Source of the DNA: Galdieria partita | Lineage: Eukaryota; Rhodophyta; Bangiophyceae; Galdieriales; Galdieriaceae | NCBI GenBank assembly: GCA_025991245.1 | Contig: BQMJ01000017.1 | Location: 204,572-268,571, forward strand | Direction: 5' to 3' | DNA: 64,000 bases | Shown: piece by piece, positions 48,101 to 62,033 of the stretch | Layout: the number at the start of each line of letters is the position of its first letter | Position numbering within the stretch: position 1 is the first letter of the stretch | The notes under the pieces: model-generated | What the model was told of the DNA's origin: nothing | Seen by the model: only the letters and a program-made list of their open reading frames with translations | Databases searched by the model: none | Position numbers and translations under genes: made by a program

Positions 48101-51100
48101 ACACTTGAGCTCCATAAAGCTCGAAAAGTATTGGTCTTTAGTCCAAGTTCACGTTGAACGTACCTCAACTTGGATCCTTGTTGAAAACTGTCGCTCTTCA
48201 TTTTCTGGTAACTTTATAGGCGTTTCTTACTATGTAGAGTACTATAAAAAGAAAAGTCGGTACAAAAAGTTCCCATTTGTTTTTTAAGTTTGAACCCCTT
48301 TTCCCTATACAGTCTTGTAGTGTAACTTAGTTTTTCAAGTCCAAGCATACTACAAAGTCTAGTCTAGTCTTGTGAATTGTTATTGTGAATCTTCTTTTGT
48401 GTCGCACTCATCAAGGTCTTTTGTAGAACTCGAAGTACATTCTGAGTTGATTCTTGTCTTCTTCAAACAACCAGTTCCTTTATTTGTCAGTTTATGACCA
48501 TTTAAAGTCTCTTTTCCAACTAAAGAGGAGACATGAGCGGATTGCTTTGATTGGAACAGGCGGAGTGATGATGGCAGCTTTCAACCTTCAGTTGACCGAC
48601 TTGGAGAAATCACGGAAGTTGCGATATATGAGCTAGTTGACTGAGAATTAGATAAAGCTTTATGACTGTTTGAGTGCTTGACCAGTTGCTATGTTTCCAA
48701 ATTGTAAAACAGATATTTTTCTAAGTTTGAGTTTTCGGCGTTGCGTTTTAGAATAAATGTGGATAATAGCCAACTTTGAAAGTTTTCATAAGAGTGGGGT
48801 TTTGATATAACTATTGTAGATTCTTCTGTGGTTTTTATCAGAGAAACTCTGAGGGAACCAGATTCGAGAGTGAGTCCAGGTACTAGCTTCATAACGTGTT
48901 GAAGTATTCTGGGTATAGTTGAAGAGTTTATGACTGAGTTGCTTCTTTCTTGCCTCTTTGCTTTTCTCTGTTGGGTTTACTAGTGTAGGCAATTCTTTGT
49001 CTTGGGAAGTTACGTTGACAATTTGGTTATCTTTCTCCAACGTTGGAGTGCTCTAGTGCTTGCAGAATTTTCCGTGTTTTATTGTTGATTTTTGTGAAAC
49101 ATAGACTGTTTGAAACTTTGCGGTGTTTTAGATGCATAGGAGGAAGTGGCTCGGGGGTCTTTGTTTTTGACTGTTGTTGTGAAGGGACAAACAAGGCAAG
49201 GTTCTTGCAATGATACTTACTACGTGAGTCGTGACGCTTTGCTATTATGGAGAGTTTTCATATGTAGAACTCACAAAATAGAAAGAGTCAACAATGGATT
49301 CTTTATTTTCGCAATTGAATTATACAAAATAGAATTTGAGGCACTTGGTCCATGTATTCAAGCGAATTGAGGAACTCGACTGGATTCTTTATCAACATAC
49401 TTGTAGGCAAAATAAAAATTATACAAGTGTAACTTCCAATGTGTACTTGAATTACGTTTTGTTGATAGTTGAAATACTCGACCAGAGTGTATAAACTCAA
49501 ATCTGCAAAAGTCTAAAAAGTCCTTGATACTGGTAACACAAGATTCACAGTCCTCCAAGTTGCAAACAGTTCAGCTAGACATTGATCAGCACAAGTGTTC
49601 ACTCTATTTGACAAAATTTCTCAATGACAACTTGGCGACTGCACACCCAATCGTTCCAAGTTGTGGGAAACACGCTCTTCTTCTTGAAAGTGGCAGATAA
49701 TACTTTCTTGAAATGATTCGTATCAACTAGAGCTCAATGTTCTCCAAATCAACTTGAAGTCAGTAAATCTCCAAGGTGAATAACAAAGGTGAGTTTATCT
49801 CACTATACAATGGCGGGCTTTACTCTCAGGGGTATGTCAACGATCATTCTAACACAACGGTTCTCTTCAAATAATGCAACGTTAGAGAATCAATAGTATT
49901 CTAGCTAAACCTTTGAGTGGAAGGTTCCCTTGGAAAGTTTTCACTAGGTACATATGAAACTATATGGCGTGTGCACTTTTGACGGTACTCGAAGAGCTCT
50001 TCAACGTCACTTTGCCCAATCTCTCTTTGTGATTGTTTTGTTCAACTGTGGCTGTAGTTGCTTTGTTACCACCTGTTTTGAAGTGGAGAAAATTGTTCCT
50101 TTTTATGAAAATATAAGTAGTTGAATTTAGAGGAGAACTTTTTATTACAAAAAAAACTTTGAATTTTTATGACTTTGCACTTTTTCAAATACCAGCCAAG
50201 GCCCGGTTTGTTTTGGTTGTTTCCTGTCAACAACTTGGTTTTAGCCTCAAATTCGCTTGCAACTTCATGTCGAATACAGCATAGGTTCTGTTCGAGAATT
50301 GTTAATCTTTAATTTCTTGACTCTTTGAAGACAGTGACCCTCCGGAGTACTGGGGAAACAGTCGGCACAAAGTCTCCAAATAGTCTTTGAGGTTGAACCC
50401 TTGCTGCAACACAGTCTTGTAATGTAACCTGGTTTTTCCAATTGAATTGTACTAGTAACTGTTGTCCTGTGAACAATAGATGAGGACTCTCTCTTGTGGA
50501 ACAATCACCAGGATCATTTGTAACAGTCGGATTATATTCTGAGTTGATTCTCTTCGGTTGTTCGCAAAAAAGATTCTTTTCATTGTCAGTTTTTGTCTAC
50601 TGAGAATGTATTGTCCAAGTGGAGAGGGGAGATTGGCTCGTGGCAACTGAACTGCGCAGTTCAACTGTGAGTTCCTGCTTTGAAAAAGGACGTGAACAGA
50701 GTTTGTCCACCGACTTTGCATCTTTACGCCGTTGTTTGCTAGGCTTACTTGACGTGGTCACTTGAAGGATGCAAAAGTGCCCAAGACCACACGTTACATA
50801 TGTTCAAACTCAAGACTTGGGAGAAAACGACATTGTTTTAGAAAAGATACTGTTTGAATAGTATCCTTGTTGGCAGTTCAATAACTCTGTCTTTCTTGTG
50901 GGAAAGCGCAATCAGCTATATAAGACACAACTACTATCATTTGTAATCAGTAAGGCTGAGAAGCACAAAGTATACAAACTGACAACTCGAGACGAATTCA
51001 TAAAGTCATTGTTCAGCGGTCTGCATTTTAAACAGCGATTCTTTTGTCAGATTGAATTGTTTCGACTGAGCAACATTCCTATATATGCACAAGACATTCC

Positions 51101-51500
51101 AGGATCTTCCTAGGCTACCAAGAAAAATGGAGCGAGAAATGAAGATTTTATTTTTGATACCCTCTTTTACTTCAACGATCGATCTTCATACTATTGGAAT
51201 CCATTGCTAAAATTTTTCTCACGTAGAAATGTAGCGTCCGTGAGTGAATATACGCTGAATTTCGTGATTAGTTAAGTATACAAGAAGAAATCTACTCAAC
51301 AATTGGTTTGTCATAATGTAAATGTCTGAATGGCAATGTATTGCTCTATTCAATTGATAATAAAAAAATACACATGACACTACTTTCCGTAATTGACAAA
51401 TTGCCTCATCATTTATACGGAAGCAAGAAAGACGTTTAGCCAACAAAATAAGACAAACATCAACTGTAATATGCATACAACAAAGTACTCATTGTAAAAG
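45167..51500. repeat. Gene-poor transition zone with diverged T-rich repeats
   Basis: About 6.3 kb with no convincing gene. Diverged repeats of one family lie at about 48.28-48.60 and 50.38-50.70 kb: both show CAGTCTTGTA-TGTAAC, GTTTTTC-AA, ATTCTGAGTTGATTCT and TTGTCAGTTT in order, followed by GAG(G)AGA. A more distant copy is at about 45.86-46.10 kb. 47.17-47.60 kb (TTCAATCATTCTTA, TGAGAAGCCGACAAAG) is a diverged copy of part of the 3.1-kb subtelomeric unit. Short frames at 46160-46436 (NSKPELERRNEFLEKLCQA) and 50898-51113 are possible coding relics only. Confidence 0.5.
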
Positions 51501-54500
51501 GAAAATACTATTGATAAATAACAAAGAAATTGAATTTTGGCAATTTGCATATATTTTAATCCAATCCAGGAGGGGAGACAAACGCAACGTTAGCCACTAT
51601 CAATCACAAAAGTGTCAACAGAGAGGCTCCAAAGAATCGACACAAATTCTTAAAACATGAAAAAGACTAGAATCGACCATCCAAGCTTTACTAATCAATC
51701 AATCGGAATTATTCATGGTTGACAGCGCAGGGTCCAATGTAGTATAGCTAACACCAAAAGATTAAAAAATGAAAGTTCGTATCGCCTCATAAGAAAAATC
51801 TTTATTATAGAGAACGACTATAAAAAACTGCTTGTAAGTCCAGGTTTTAAAGGTTTCAAACAACCCAGTATCAATCAATACAATCAATAGAGATGCAAGA
51901 CAAGTGACATGAGAAGCTTTCATTGTGTTGAAACCATGTGTCACAAAAACTTATTGAAGACAACATGTACTTGTGAGAGTTCCACATAGAATATTCCATT
52001 GAAACGAGAAAGGAAGACCAAAAATTTCTTGTAACAACAATGTCAGTTCAAAAGCAAACTACTCAGCCAAAACCAGGACAAACAAAATCAAATTGCTAAA
52101 TTACAGGAAGTCTAGAGGAAGAAAAAGTCTACTAATTTTTATGTAACCCAGTGGCGAATTAAAACAACTAGGAAAACGTATAAAAGCGGACCATACAAAA
52201 AATTCAGAATAAAATACATTAAAACTATAAAGTTGTCTATAATGCACAATGCTGAAATCCTATTCTGTTGCACTGTGATGTGAAAGAGGAAAAAAATAAC
52301 ATGAAAGACACCTAAAGTAGTACCTGGAAAAAACTACACATTCAAAAATCATACACATCCAACAAGAAGAAATGCAATTTTACAAAGAAACCTCTATTCT
52401 TTACAAGAGACTAAATTAGAAAGTGATATCTGTGAAAACAATATTAGCAAATAATATATAGAATCTTAGTAGATTGTGTTGCAAATGAAAAACTTGTTGG
52501 ATTGTAGATTTTACTAGGCTGAATTAGAATCGAAGCTGGGTCGTTGGGAAAGCCAGTAAGAAATTACTTTAATTCACATGAGGGTTCATTGATTCATTTC
52601 CCCTCACTTTCCTCTATTGCATTTTGGCTTTCATGGGCTGTGTTTTGTTCTACGTAGCCAATTCTCCACAAAATTCAAAAATTTTTCGAAATTTTTTTAA
52701 AGCAGATATTTGTGGGAAAAAAGTTGTAGAAATTGGTTTGTATATACTAATTTGTGTTTTCTTGTTTCATATGAACTTTTTCACGATTCGCCAAGAGTAA
52801 GATCCAACTTTCTAAAAAATGGATAGAGTGCTATTTATTTGTAAATATAAAATAACAAGTGGTGGGTCGAAATCAACAGAAATGGAGGAGTATATTGTCC
52901 TCTGGAAAAGTTGAGGAAAGACCAACGATTGATTCAAAATCTCTATGGTGCATTTTTGCATACATGACATAGTTGGAAATTCTTGAGCCAGTTTGCAAGT
53001 ACACTAGAATATTTAAAAGTAGAGCTTCTCCTGCAGTGTCTCAAATACCACAGCATTTCAGGTTGAGCCGTTAACAAAGACTGCTAGTCACAATCTTGCT
53101 CTTGCTCCCTATTAAAACGTAGAAATGAATATGCACCTCAGTTGAAGGCATTTAATTAATTTCTATTCGCCAAGCACCGATTTAAACGCTAGATAAGTAT
53201 GAAAAGCAAAACGTATTGAAATTTCTTATGTTAATAATGGAAGAAATAGAATTTCGATTGGAGGATTTCCCAAACAAAGAGTTTCAAATAGAAAATTCTA
53301 GAGAAAAGAGCCAGAAAGAAACCAAAATATTATGAAATGCATTCTAAACGACTAAAAAACTACTTAAAGATAAGAAAGCAAGGAAGAAGAAACTGATTGT
53401 AGAGAAAAAGAGTGAAAGTACCACATGACCGATAAGAAAGAATACTACTCAGTGATACTTTCTTCTAATAGCTACCACTCAAAGTTATAGATTATCTAGA
53501 CATAAAGCAAATAGAAAGAGGAAGAATAGTAGACATGATGGAATAACTACGTCGTCATTGTTTACTGTTTATCTCAGTTGAAGGCTTTTTTATGGCATAT
53601 GTATGATATAGCTTACTTTTGGTTCAATATGTATACCATCAACAAAGTAGCATTATAGTATACAAAGATACTCACAGAATGAAATAAGGAGTATACAATG
53701 ATTATAAGAAAATAAAACCCCGTTTTGCCGAATTGCTAAGTGATAAATAGGACAACATAAGGAAAAAATAGGGCGAACAAGGTTGTACTCTTCAAACCAC
53801 TGTCAGCGAATCGAAAAGACTCTGATACAGTAGATGGTAAATAGTACTGTTGCAAAAAACGGAAATCGGAGCCAATTTAGTTTTGCAAAATTTCAAGTAA
53901 ATAATGAATTATTTTAGCTCCAACCAAATGAAAATGTTTCCCCAAAACAAGTACTAGAGAAAATTCATGGTCAGTCAAAAGCGTTACAAGTGCACGAGTA
54001 TGTTAGGCGATGAAGATTTCATAGGCGACGAAGGTTTGACACGAATGGATCAACAAACAAAACAAAACTTAAAAACCACCAAATAGGAAAGCAACAAGGT
54101 AAGTCAAAATACTTGAATTATTAAATAATTCTTTGCTTTATAATATTGGTTTCACGAGAACATAATTCATTGAAGGAAAGCACATGACGTATGTCATAGG
54201 ACACTAGACAATTCTTTTTTTCTTAGACCTTTGTAAGGTTTCTTTCTTTCGTACTCTTATAGACTAGTAAATGATCGTTAAAGGTATCGTTTGAAAATAA
54301 CCTATAGAGAAAAGACAACAAGAGAAATAGAATCTCTAGAAAGTTGAAGAATTCTCATATACTGCTTGTCATTATTGAATAAGTATCTCTAATTTTTCTC
54401 TTGAGCGGACATTAGTCGACAATGCAAAAGATAGTAAGAAGTAGTATCCAAATGCATGTTCAAAAAAGAACCTACCATATTCTCAGTCGTAAACAATTCA

Positions 54501-55330
54501 ATACTTTTGTCTAATTGAAATACTCAAAAGAAATTCTATATATTTTAGGAGAGAAACAAAAACACCAGGATGATTTCAAAGCACAAGAATGAAAATACAA
54601 CAAACTAATGGAGGAAAAGTGCTCTTGAGAGATATGTCTCTCAACAAGCTGTCATTCAAAGCATAGTCAAACTGACATAATCCAAGTTGCTATAGACCTA
54701 CATTGAACTTTTGTGGCGAAATTGCTAATTGTTTAATTCATTTGAGGCCTTTTTATGAGAAGAATGTGGCTTGCTTTGTCTTCATTATATATATCAACAG
54801 TACAATTCGTGTATAATATCATGCCGATCAGCATAAAATCGTACACAATGGATGCAGTTACCATAAGAAAGCAAAAAAATTTATTTTTCCAAAAAAAAAG
54901 TGTCTGATAAAAGATACCACATAGTAACAACCAACAGTTGCAAGATTCGACTTTTCGAAGAACTGCCGCTTTTCAATATCAAAAACGACTATAGTGAAAC
55001 AAGCCATGCAATGCGTTAGGTGTAAAAATTTCCAGATTTAGATTTCGCAATACATCAAATCCATAACCAAATTGCTCAGCTCCCCCCAAAAACTAAAAGT
55101 TCAATAAAAATGAAAGAAATGGAACAATTGGATATCACCAATACAACTGTGGGGGTGGTTTCAAAAAGACTTCAAAGGAAGAACTATTTTGTCACTCGAA
55201 ATAATTTAGCAAAATCAAAAAAACTACAAGAATGTTGACACAATTTCAAAAGAATTTAACCGAATCTACACCACTTAATTTTATACTCTATTAGATTCTT
55301 TTGCGACGATCTAGTGAGTTGAGAAAAACG
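51501..55330. repeat. A-rich subtelomeric DNA with diverged repeat copies
   Basis: About 3.8 kb, strongly A-rich on the plus strand, no gene seen. Segments match the 3.1-kb units loosely: near 53.62-53.71 kb (TATGTATACCATC, CAGAATGAAATAAGGAGTAT) corresponds to 56.01-56.08 and 59.08-59.15 kb. A telomere-like TTTTACTAGG occurs near 52509. Confidence 0.5.
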
Positions 55331-58300
55331 CATGCTTTTTAGAAAAAGAAATGGAAAGTCGTGTGTTTTCAAATAAAAAAAAATTTAACTGTTTTTCTAA
55401 AATGATCTACGGTTCATAATAAGAGCGATAAAAATGTCGTCTCAAATAGAGTCTATAGAAGAAGAAAGAATTTAATGAGGTCGGCCCAAGTGAAAAAATT
55501 GAAGAATTTCAATACATTATTTGTCCTTTATGGCATCAATATTTCTAGTTGTTCACAGAGGTAGACAGTAGGTGACAATGCGAAATTTAGTAAAAGGAAA
55601 AATAGAACAAATCTGCATAAAAAAAAATCAATGTGTTCTCACCTCGAACAGTTTAGTACATAGGTGTAATAAAACCTAGGAAAACTTCATTACACATTCA
55701 AGGATTATAAGACAGAAACCACAAAAGAAAAAGAGACAGTAGTACAAGAAGAAAAAGGAGCAAAAGCTGAATTTTTTAAATTGTGAACTAAGAGTCTATA
55801 CGACGATAGAATCTCCTAATTCAATCATTCTTAGAAAACGACAATTGAGCAAGTATCTAGGGCATAGTAATTCACAATGAAAAGACAACAAATTGATTCT
55901 GAGTTTGACGTTGTCAAGAATAAATAAAAAGAAACTCAAAAAGTTCCTACACAAGACAAAGTTCTATTTTTAGAACCAAGAAGAGCATAAGCATTGCTTA
56001 CGTTTGGATTGATGTGTATACCTATCCTATATTTTAAGTTGAAGAATAGTCTATTTACAGAATGAAACAAACAGTATCACTCGATTCTCAGAAAGCAAAC
56101 ACTAAGTTACCAAATAATTAAGTCTTTTTAAGAACATTGCAACGTAGAATACAATAAAGTGACCAAAAACAATGCTTAAAATTGTGCTATATAAGACAGA
56201 TTTTAAAAGGCGGTTCTGATAATGTACGGTTCAGCCATGAAGGTCTTGGTGGAACGATCGAAACAAAAGTCTCGAAATTATCCAAATTGAAAGCGTATCA
56301 TTACGTATGCGCTGAAGACAGCAGCGGGCCTTAACAGGAAAAATCAAGAAAGAAATATCATTATCTCTACCATATAGTACCATATGAAAAGACAAGTTCA
56401 ACGAAAAGGTACTATGTCACTAATGCAAAAAAATTTAAAAAATTTTCAAAATTTGTGACAGCAGTTAAAAAAGAAAAAGATTTCAATATTTCAGTTTCAG
56501 TTCTATCGCATTGGCATCATGAAATAGTATCGAAGAGGAGTTTATGTCAAATATCAAAGGGGAATAGACAGTTTTTGCATTATTAGGCCTACACTTGGTT
56601 TAGTAAAGGAACAGTATAAATACCCATTTTACAAGGAAACAAGAGAGAATAAGGATCTAGAGAAATAAAAACTTGAGAAGATATTGAAGAATTTTTATGT
56701 TCCACTTGTTCCTTACATCATCGGTACCATGAACCTGCTCTCGTTAGGCAGAAACAAAGTGAAACAAAAAAAAAGTTACAGCAATCTGCTCACAGAGAAA
56801 ACAAATACAATTCTTTTGATGAAAGAGAGTTCATTAACTATATCACAATGAAATAAAGAAGAAAAAAATTTGTTTTTCTCATTTGTAGAAAAGTAGCAAA
56901 AAGAAGGGACAATCCTTGAAAACAACAATGAAAACAGCAAAAAACAAAGAAATGGAAATGTTAATAGTGATAGAATGTTCAATTGTTGCGACGAGTTGTT
57001 CGCTTACAATATTGGAGCCTTAGACTAGCGTCACCAGAAGGGTACCATTAGAACGAACCACCTAAAATCTCAAAACAATACAAAAAAGTAGAAAAGTGTG
57101 AAACTCCAAAAAATTTTGAACTAAAAGAGGAATCTAAAAAACAACTCCAGTATCAAATCCAATAAAAAATAGACCAATGTAACTGACAGGAAACCAAACT
57201 TGGTCAGTAGCCCAACAAGCATAAAAAAAAATAAAAAAGTGACCATTCTTTGGCAAAGAACATCAATAAGAAAACAGACATAAACAATTTACTCTGCCCA
57301 CTCCTACTTTGAGACTACTAGAGCGCAATAAATTGAAAAACCAGGTATGTCCTGGCTAAAAACTATAAGCATTTTTTTCTCGTTTTGGTTTTATTAGGCT
57401 TGATTAGAGTATAATTTCAAGTTGAATATGTATATTTACCAAAACGTACAAATACTGTTAAAAGATATTAACAGGGTGAATCTAGGTAAATTCATCCAAT
57501 ATAAGAAACCAAAAGGATCTTACGCCAAATAGATTCGGCACAAATACCAGACAAAGCGAAGTATCATAATGTGAAAAAAAAGAATATTTATTTACTGTAC
57601 CACTCGTTCAATTAAGAACGAAGGAAATGATGTTAATAACAACAAAAAGAAACCATTCAAGAAAAATGCTCACAATTTCGAATTACTGCAAAGCAACAGA
57701 GAAACTCCTTAACTAGAAAAGGCCTTGAACTAAAAATAGCATCCTAAAATTTTACCTAAATACCCGTAGTAAACAACAAATACAAACATACGCAGAAATA
57801 GCCCACAAGGCAATTCATTTGATCTCTGAAGACACAACCAGCACAATTTGAGAATTTATTACTTTCGCCAGACTAAAAGCAAAAGTAAAGGTCTTGGTGT
57901 AACCAATTCACTCTCTTTCTCTAATGCATTGTGATAACCAAAAACCTAATAAATTCTCAAATGCGGATGTTTTGTTGTCGGACAATGGGAATTTTTTAAC
58001 AGGGTTTATTCAGTTTCATTAAGGTTCATCACTGTTTTCACCCAAAGTCACATACTATAGGAAAATATTAACAGGAAAAATAAAGGAACGTTCATCCATT
58101 ACAAGAAATCTCAAATATCCCTCACACAACATATAAGGCTTCAACTAAGAACAAAGAAAACAGATATGTAATAAAAGCTTTAAATAATGCTTTACAACTT
58201 AGTCAATGAAAGACAACAATGTCAAAAGTAACAGTTACTACAAAGAAGTTACCATTTGAACAGCTTAAAATTAATAATCAACACAAAACAACAGAAAAAT

Positions 58301-58420
58301 GCCTAAACAAAAAAGGGCGACAATAAATTAAAAGTAAAGTGTAAACATTCTCTTTACGATTGAAGCATTCTCGTAATAAAACTCAAAAAGAAACAAAACC
58401 AAAAAGAGCTCATAAAAGAA
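55331..58420 (+). repeat. Subtelomeric ~3.1-kb repeat, copy 1
   Basis: Head-to-tail copy of the unit that follows. Matching landmarks with offsets of 3.07-3.10 kb: CATGC-TTTTAGAAAAAG (55331/58423), CAAGTGAAAAAATTG-AGAATTT, GCTATATAAGACA (about 56188/59252), TGAAGACAGCAGCG, AAACTTGGTCAGTAGC, and ACGCAGAAATAGC-CACAAGG (about 57790/60889). No ORF over ~70 codons. The orientation '+' is arbitrary. Confidence 0.8.
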
Positions 58421-61400
58421 GTCATGCCTTTTAGAAAAAGGAATGAAAAGTCGTGTGGTTTCAAATAAAAAAAATTGTTTTTCTGAAATTATCCACGGTT
58501 CATTAGAAGAGCAATAAAAATATCGTCTCGAATAGAGTCTATGAAAAGAGAAAGAATTTAGGGAGGTCGACCCAAGTGAAAAAATTGTAGAATTTTAATA
58601 CATCATTTGTCCTTTATGGCATCAGTACTTCTAGTTGTTCTCAGGAGTAACCAGTAGGTGGGCAATGCGAAATTTAGTAAAAAGAAAAGTAGGACAAATC
58701 TCATATAGAAAAATCAATATATTCTCACCTCGAACAGTTTTTGCATATGTGAAATAGAACCTAGGAAAACTTCATTACACATTCAGAGGATATAAGACAT
58801 AAAACACACAAGAAAAACAGAAGAGAAATGATCAAACAAGTGAACTTTCTAAAATGTGAACAAAGAACCTAAACGACAATTGAATCTTCTAGCTCATTCA
58901 TTCTTAAAAGGTAACAATTGAACAAAAATCTGTGACATAAGAGTGCACACTGAAAAGCCGAGAAAGAGATTCAAAATTTGACATTGTAGAGAACAGATAC
59001 AAGGCGGCTCGAAAAGTTTACCAAAACACAAAGTATTGCTTTCGAGAATCTAAGAATAGCATAAGCACTGTTTACTTTTTGCTAAATATGTATACCGACA
59101 CTATATTTCAAGTAAGGCTACTCAAAGAATGAAGCAAGCAGTGTCTCAAGACCATCAAAAAGCAGAAACGACTTACCAAATGGTTAAATTTTCAATAGCA
59201 TTGCACCGTAGAATACAATAAAATGACCAAATAACAATACTTAGAATTTTGCTATATAAGACAAATTTCTAAAAACGATTCTAACAAGGTAAGGTTCAAC
59301 CATGAAGATCTTGGCGAAACCATTGAAACAAAAGTTTTGAAACTATCCATATTCAAAGCTTATTATTATGTATGCACTGAAGACAGCAGCGATCTTAATA
59401 AGAAAAATCAATAAACAAAGAACATCATCTCCACAATGTAGTACCTATATAAAAAGAAAAATTCAACAAAAAAGCTACTATGTCACCAAGGCATAAAAAT
59501 TTAAAAAAATTCCAAAACTTGTGACAACAGTTAAAAGAAAAAGATTTCAGCATTTCATTTTCAGTTCTATTGCATTGGCATTATGAAACGGTATTGAAGA
59601 GAAGTTTTTTTGCAACATATCAAAAGGGAATAGGCAATTTTTGCATTACCAGTTTAGGACTTTCTTTATACGGTTTACTAAAGGAACAATACCAAAACGA
59701 ATTTTAGAAAAAAGCCATAGAAAAAACCTTTAGAGAAATAAAAACTTGAAAATATATCGAGAAACTTTTAAGTACCACCTGTTCTTTACATCATTGGTAC
59801 CAAGAACCAGTTTCCGTCAGGCAGATATTTCTCAATCGTGTGAAAGGAAGTAAAAAAGTTACAGCAATCTACTCACAGAGAAAGGAACACAGTACTTTTG
59901 ATGAAAGGAAATTTAGCAACTATATCACAAAGAAATACAGAAGAAAAAATCTATTTCTTCTCACTGGAGAAAAATTAGTAAAAAGAAAGGGTAATCCTTG
60001 AATGCAGCAATGAAGACAGCACAAAACAAAGAAAGAAAAATGTTACATAGTGGCAGATTGTTGAAATTTCGCGACGACTAGTTCGCGTACATTGCTTGCA
60101 CCTTAAACGTCACCAGAAAGGTACCATTTGAACGAACCACCTAGAATCTCAACACGACACAAAAGTAGCAGAAAAAATTGTGCATTCTTAATAAAATTTG
60201 AACTAAAGAAGGAATGTAAAAAACTAACTCCAGTTTTCAATCCAAAAAAAGTTTGAACAAAATGTAGCTGACGAGAAACCAAACTTGGTCAGTAGCACAG
60301 AAAGCATTAAAAATAAAACAATAAGTAACCATTCTTTGGCAGAAAAACATAAATAAGAAACCGGACATAAAAATTCACTCTGCCTACTAAAACTTTGAGA
60401 CTACTAGCGCTCAGTGAATTGAAAAACTAGGTATGTCTAGGACGAAAGCAACAAGCATTTTTTCTTCATTTTGGTTTTATAATACTTCATTTGGGTATAC
60501 TTTCAAGTTAAATATGCATACTTACCTAAAAAATCAAATACTATTGGAAGATATTAACTAGGCGATTCTAGGTAAATTCATCCAATATAAGAAAGCAAAA
60601 GGATACTTCGCCAATTAGCTTCGGCACAAATAAAACACGAAGCAAAATATCATAATATGAAAAAAACAATTAATTTGCAATGAGTCAATGAAGAACGAAG
60701 GTAATAATGCTAACAATAACAAAAAAGCAACCATTCAAAAAAAAATGCTCACAATTTCTAAACAGCTCAGAATTTCGAATTATTGCAAAGCAACAGAGAA
60801 ATTCCTTAACTCAAAAGGGCCTTGAACTAAAAATAGCATCCGAAAATTTTACCTAAATACCCGTAGCAAACAACAAAATACAAATATACGCAGAAATAGC
60901 ACACAAGGCAAGTCATATGATCGTTGGCAAAACAAGTAGCACAGTTTGAGAATTAGTTACTTTTACGAAACTAGAAGCAAAAGTAAAGTTCTTGATAGAA
61001 CCAATTCGCTTTCTTTCTCCAATACATCGTGATAAACAAGAAACTGATAAATCTTAAAAAGCGAATGACCTGGAACAGGACAATAGGAATATTTTTAGGG
61101 CTAATTAATTTTTTCAATTTTATTACTGTTTCTAACAAACGTCACATACTATGAAAGAAACTAACAGGATAGAAAAAGAAACATTCATCCATCAGAACAA
61201 AGCAAAAGGATCCTTCATAAAATGGATACTGGCTAACAAGAATAAGTAAAAAACAATAAAAAAAATCCAATATAAATAGCTCCGCAACAAAATCAAAGAA
61301 AGACGACAGTTTCAAGGCAACAATCATCCCAAAAAAATTTTCAATCACGCAAACTGCTTCAAATCTTAAATTAACACAACACGACGTAAAAATGCCTAAA

Positions 61401-61440
61401 CAAAAGGAGGACAATCAGTAGCTAAAAGCAAAATATAATC
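58421..61440 (+). repeat. Subtelomeric ~3.1-kb repeat, copy 2
   Basis: Second head-to-tail copy, diverged from copy 1 by many substitutions and small indels but collinear over nearly its whole length. It ends near CCTAAACAAAAGGAGGAC (about 61397), after which the order of subrepeats differs from copy 1. Confidence 0.8.
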
Positions 61441-62033
61441 TTTCTTCTTTCTTTTCCTAGTATTCATGCAATATTCCTCAAATACATTTTAATGGAAAAA
61501 TAACAAACAAGAACAGTCCCCAAAAAGCCACCAAACACTCAGTAAAATTTGCGACTAATTATACTAGACTAAAGGAAACGAAGAGGCTTGATAGAATTAA
61601 GAAACTTTCGTTTGAAATGCAATTAAGAAAAAAAAATCCAGTAAATTGTAAAATATGTGTAGGCTGGAAGAAGAGAGTGGGCATTTTTCTTTCTTATTCC
61701 GGTTTTACTGAAGGATTATTATTGGGTACATAAAGACTCCTCAACAAAAGAAGGACAATCACCAGTTAAAAGCAAAATATAAACTTTCTTTAGTCGCTTC
61801 CAAGTATTTATGCAATATACCTCCAATACAAATATAAGAGGAAAATATCGCGCAAGAAAAATCTCCAGGACGCCAAAAAACACACAGTAAAGTTTGTGAC
61901 TCATTATACTAGACAAAAAACAAAACTAAGAGGCTAGATACAATTAAGGGACTTTCGTTTGAAATACAACTAAGAGAAAAAAATGCAGTAAATTGTAAAA
62001 TATGTATAGGCCGACAGGAGGAAGTTGGCATTT
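61397..62033 (+). repeat. Tandem ~0.34-kb subtelomeric subrepeats
   Basis: Two adjacent related copies (about 61397-61738 and 61739-62033). Shared landmarks: CAAAAG-AGGACAATCA, AAAAGCAAAATATAA, TTATACTAGAC, ACTTTCGTTTGAAAT and AGTAAATTGTAAAATATGT, then a TGGCATTT end. Confidence 0.7.

Noticed and set aside
54733-54930. Short minus-strand hydrophobic frames in the subtelomere (also 56776-56982 and 61142-61414)
   Set aside because: Low-complexity Phe/Leu-rich translations expected from A-rich plus-strand DNA, not conserved between repeat copies.
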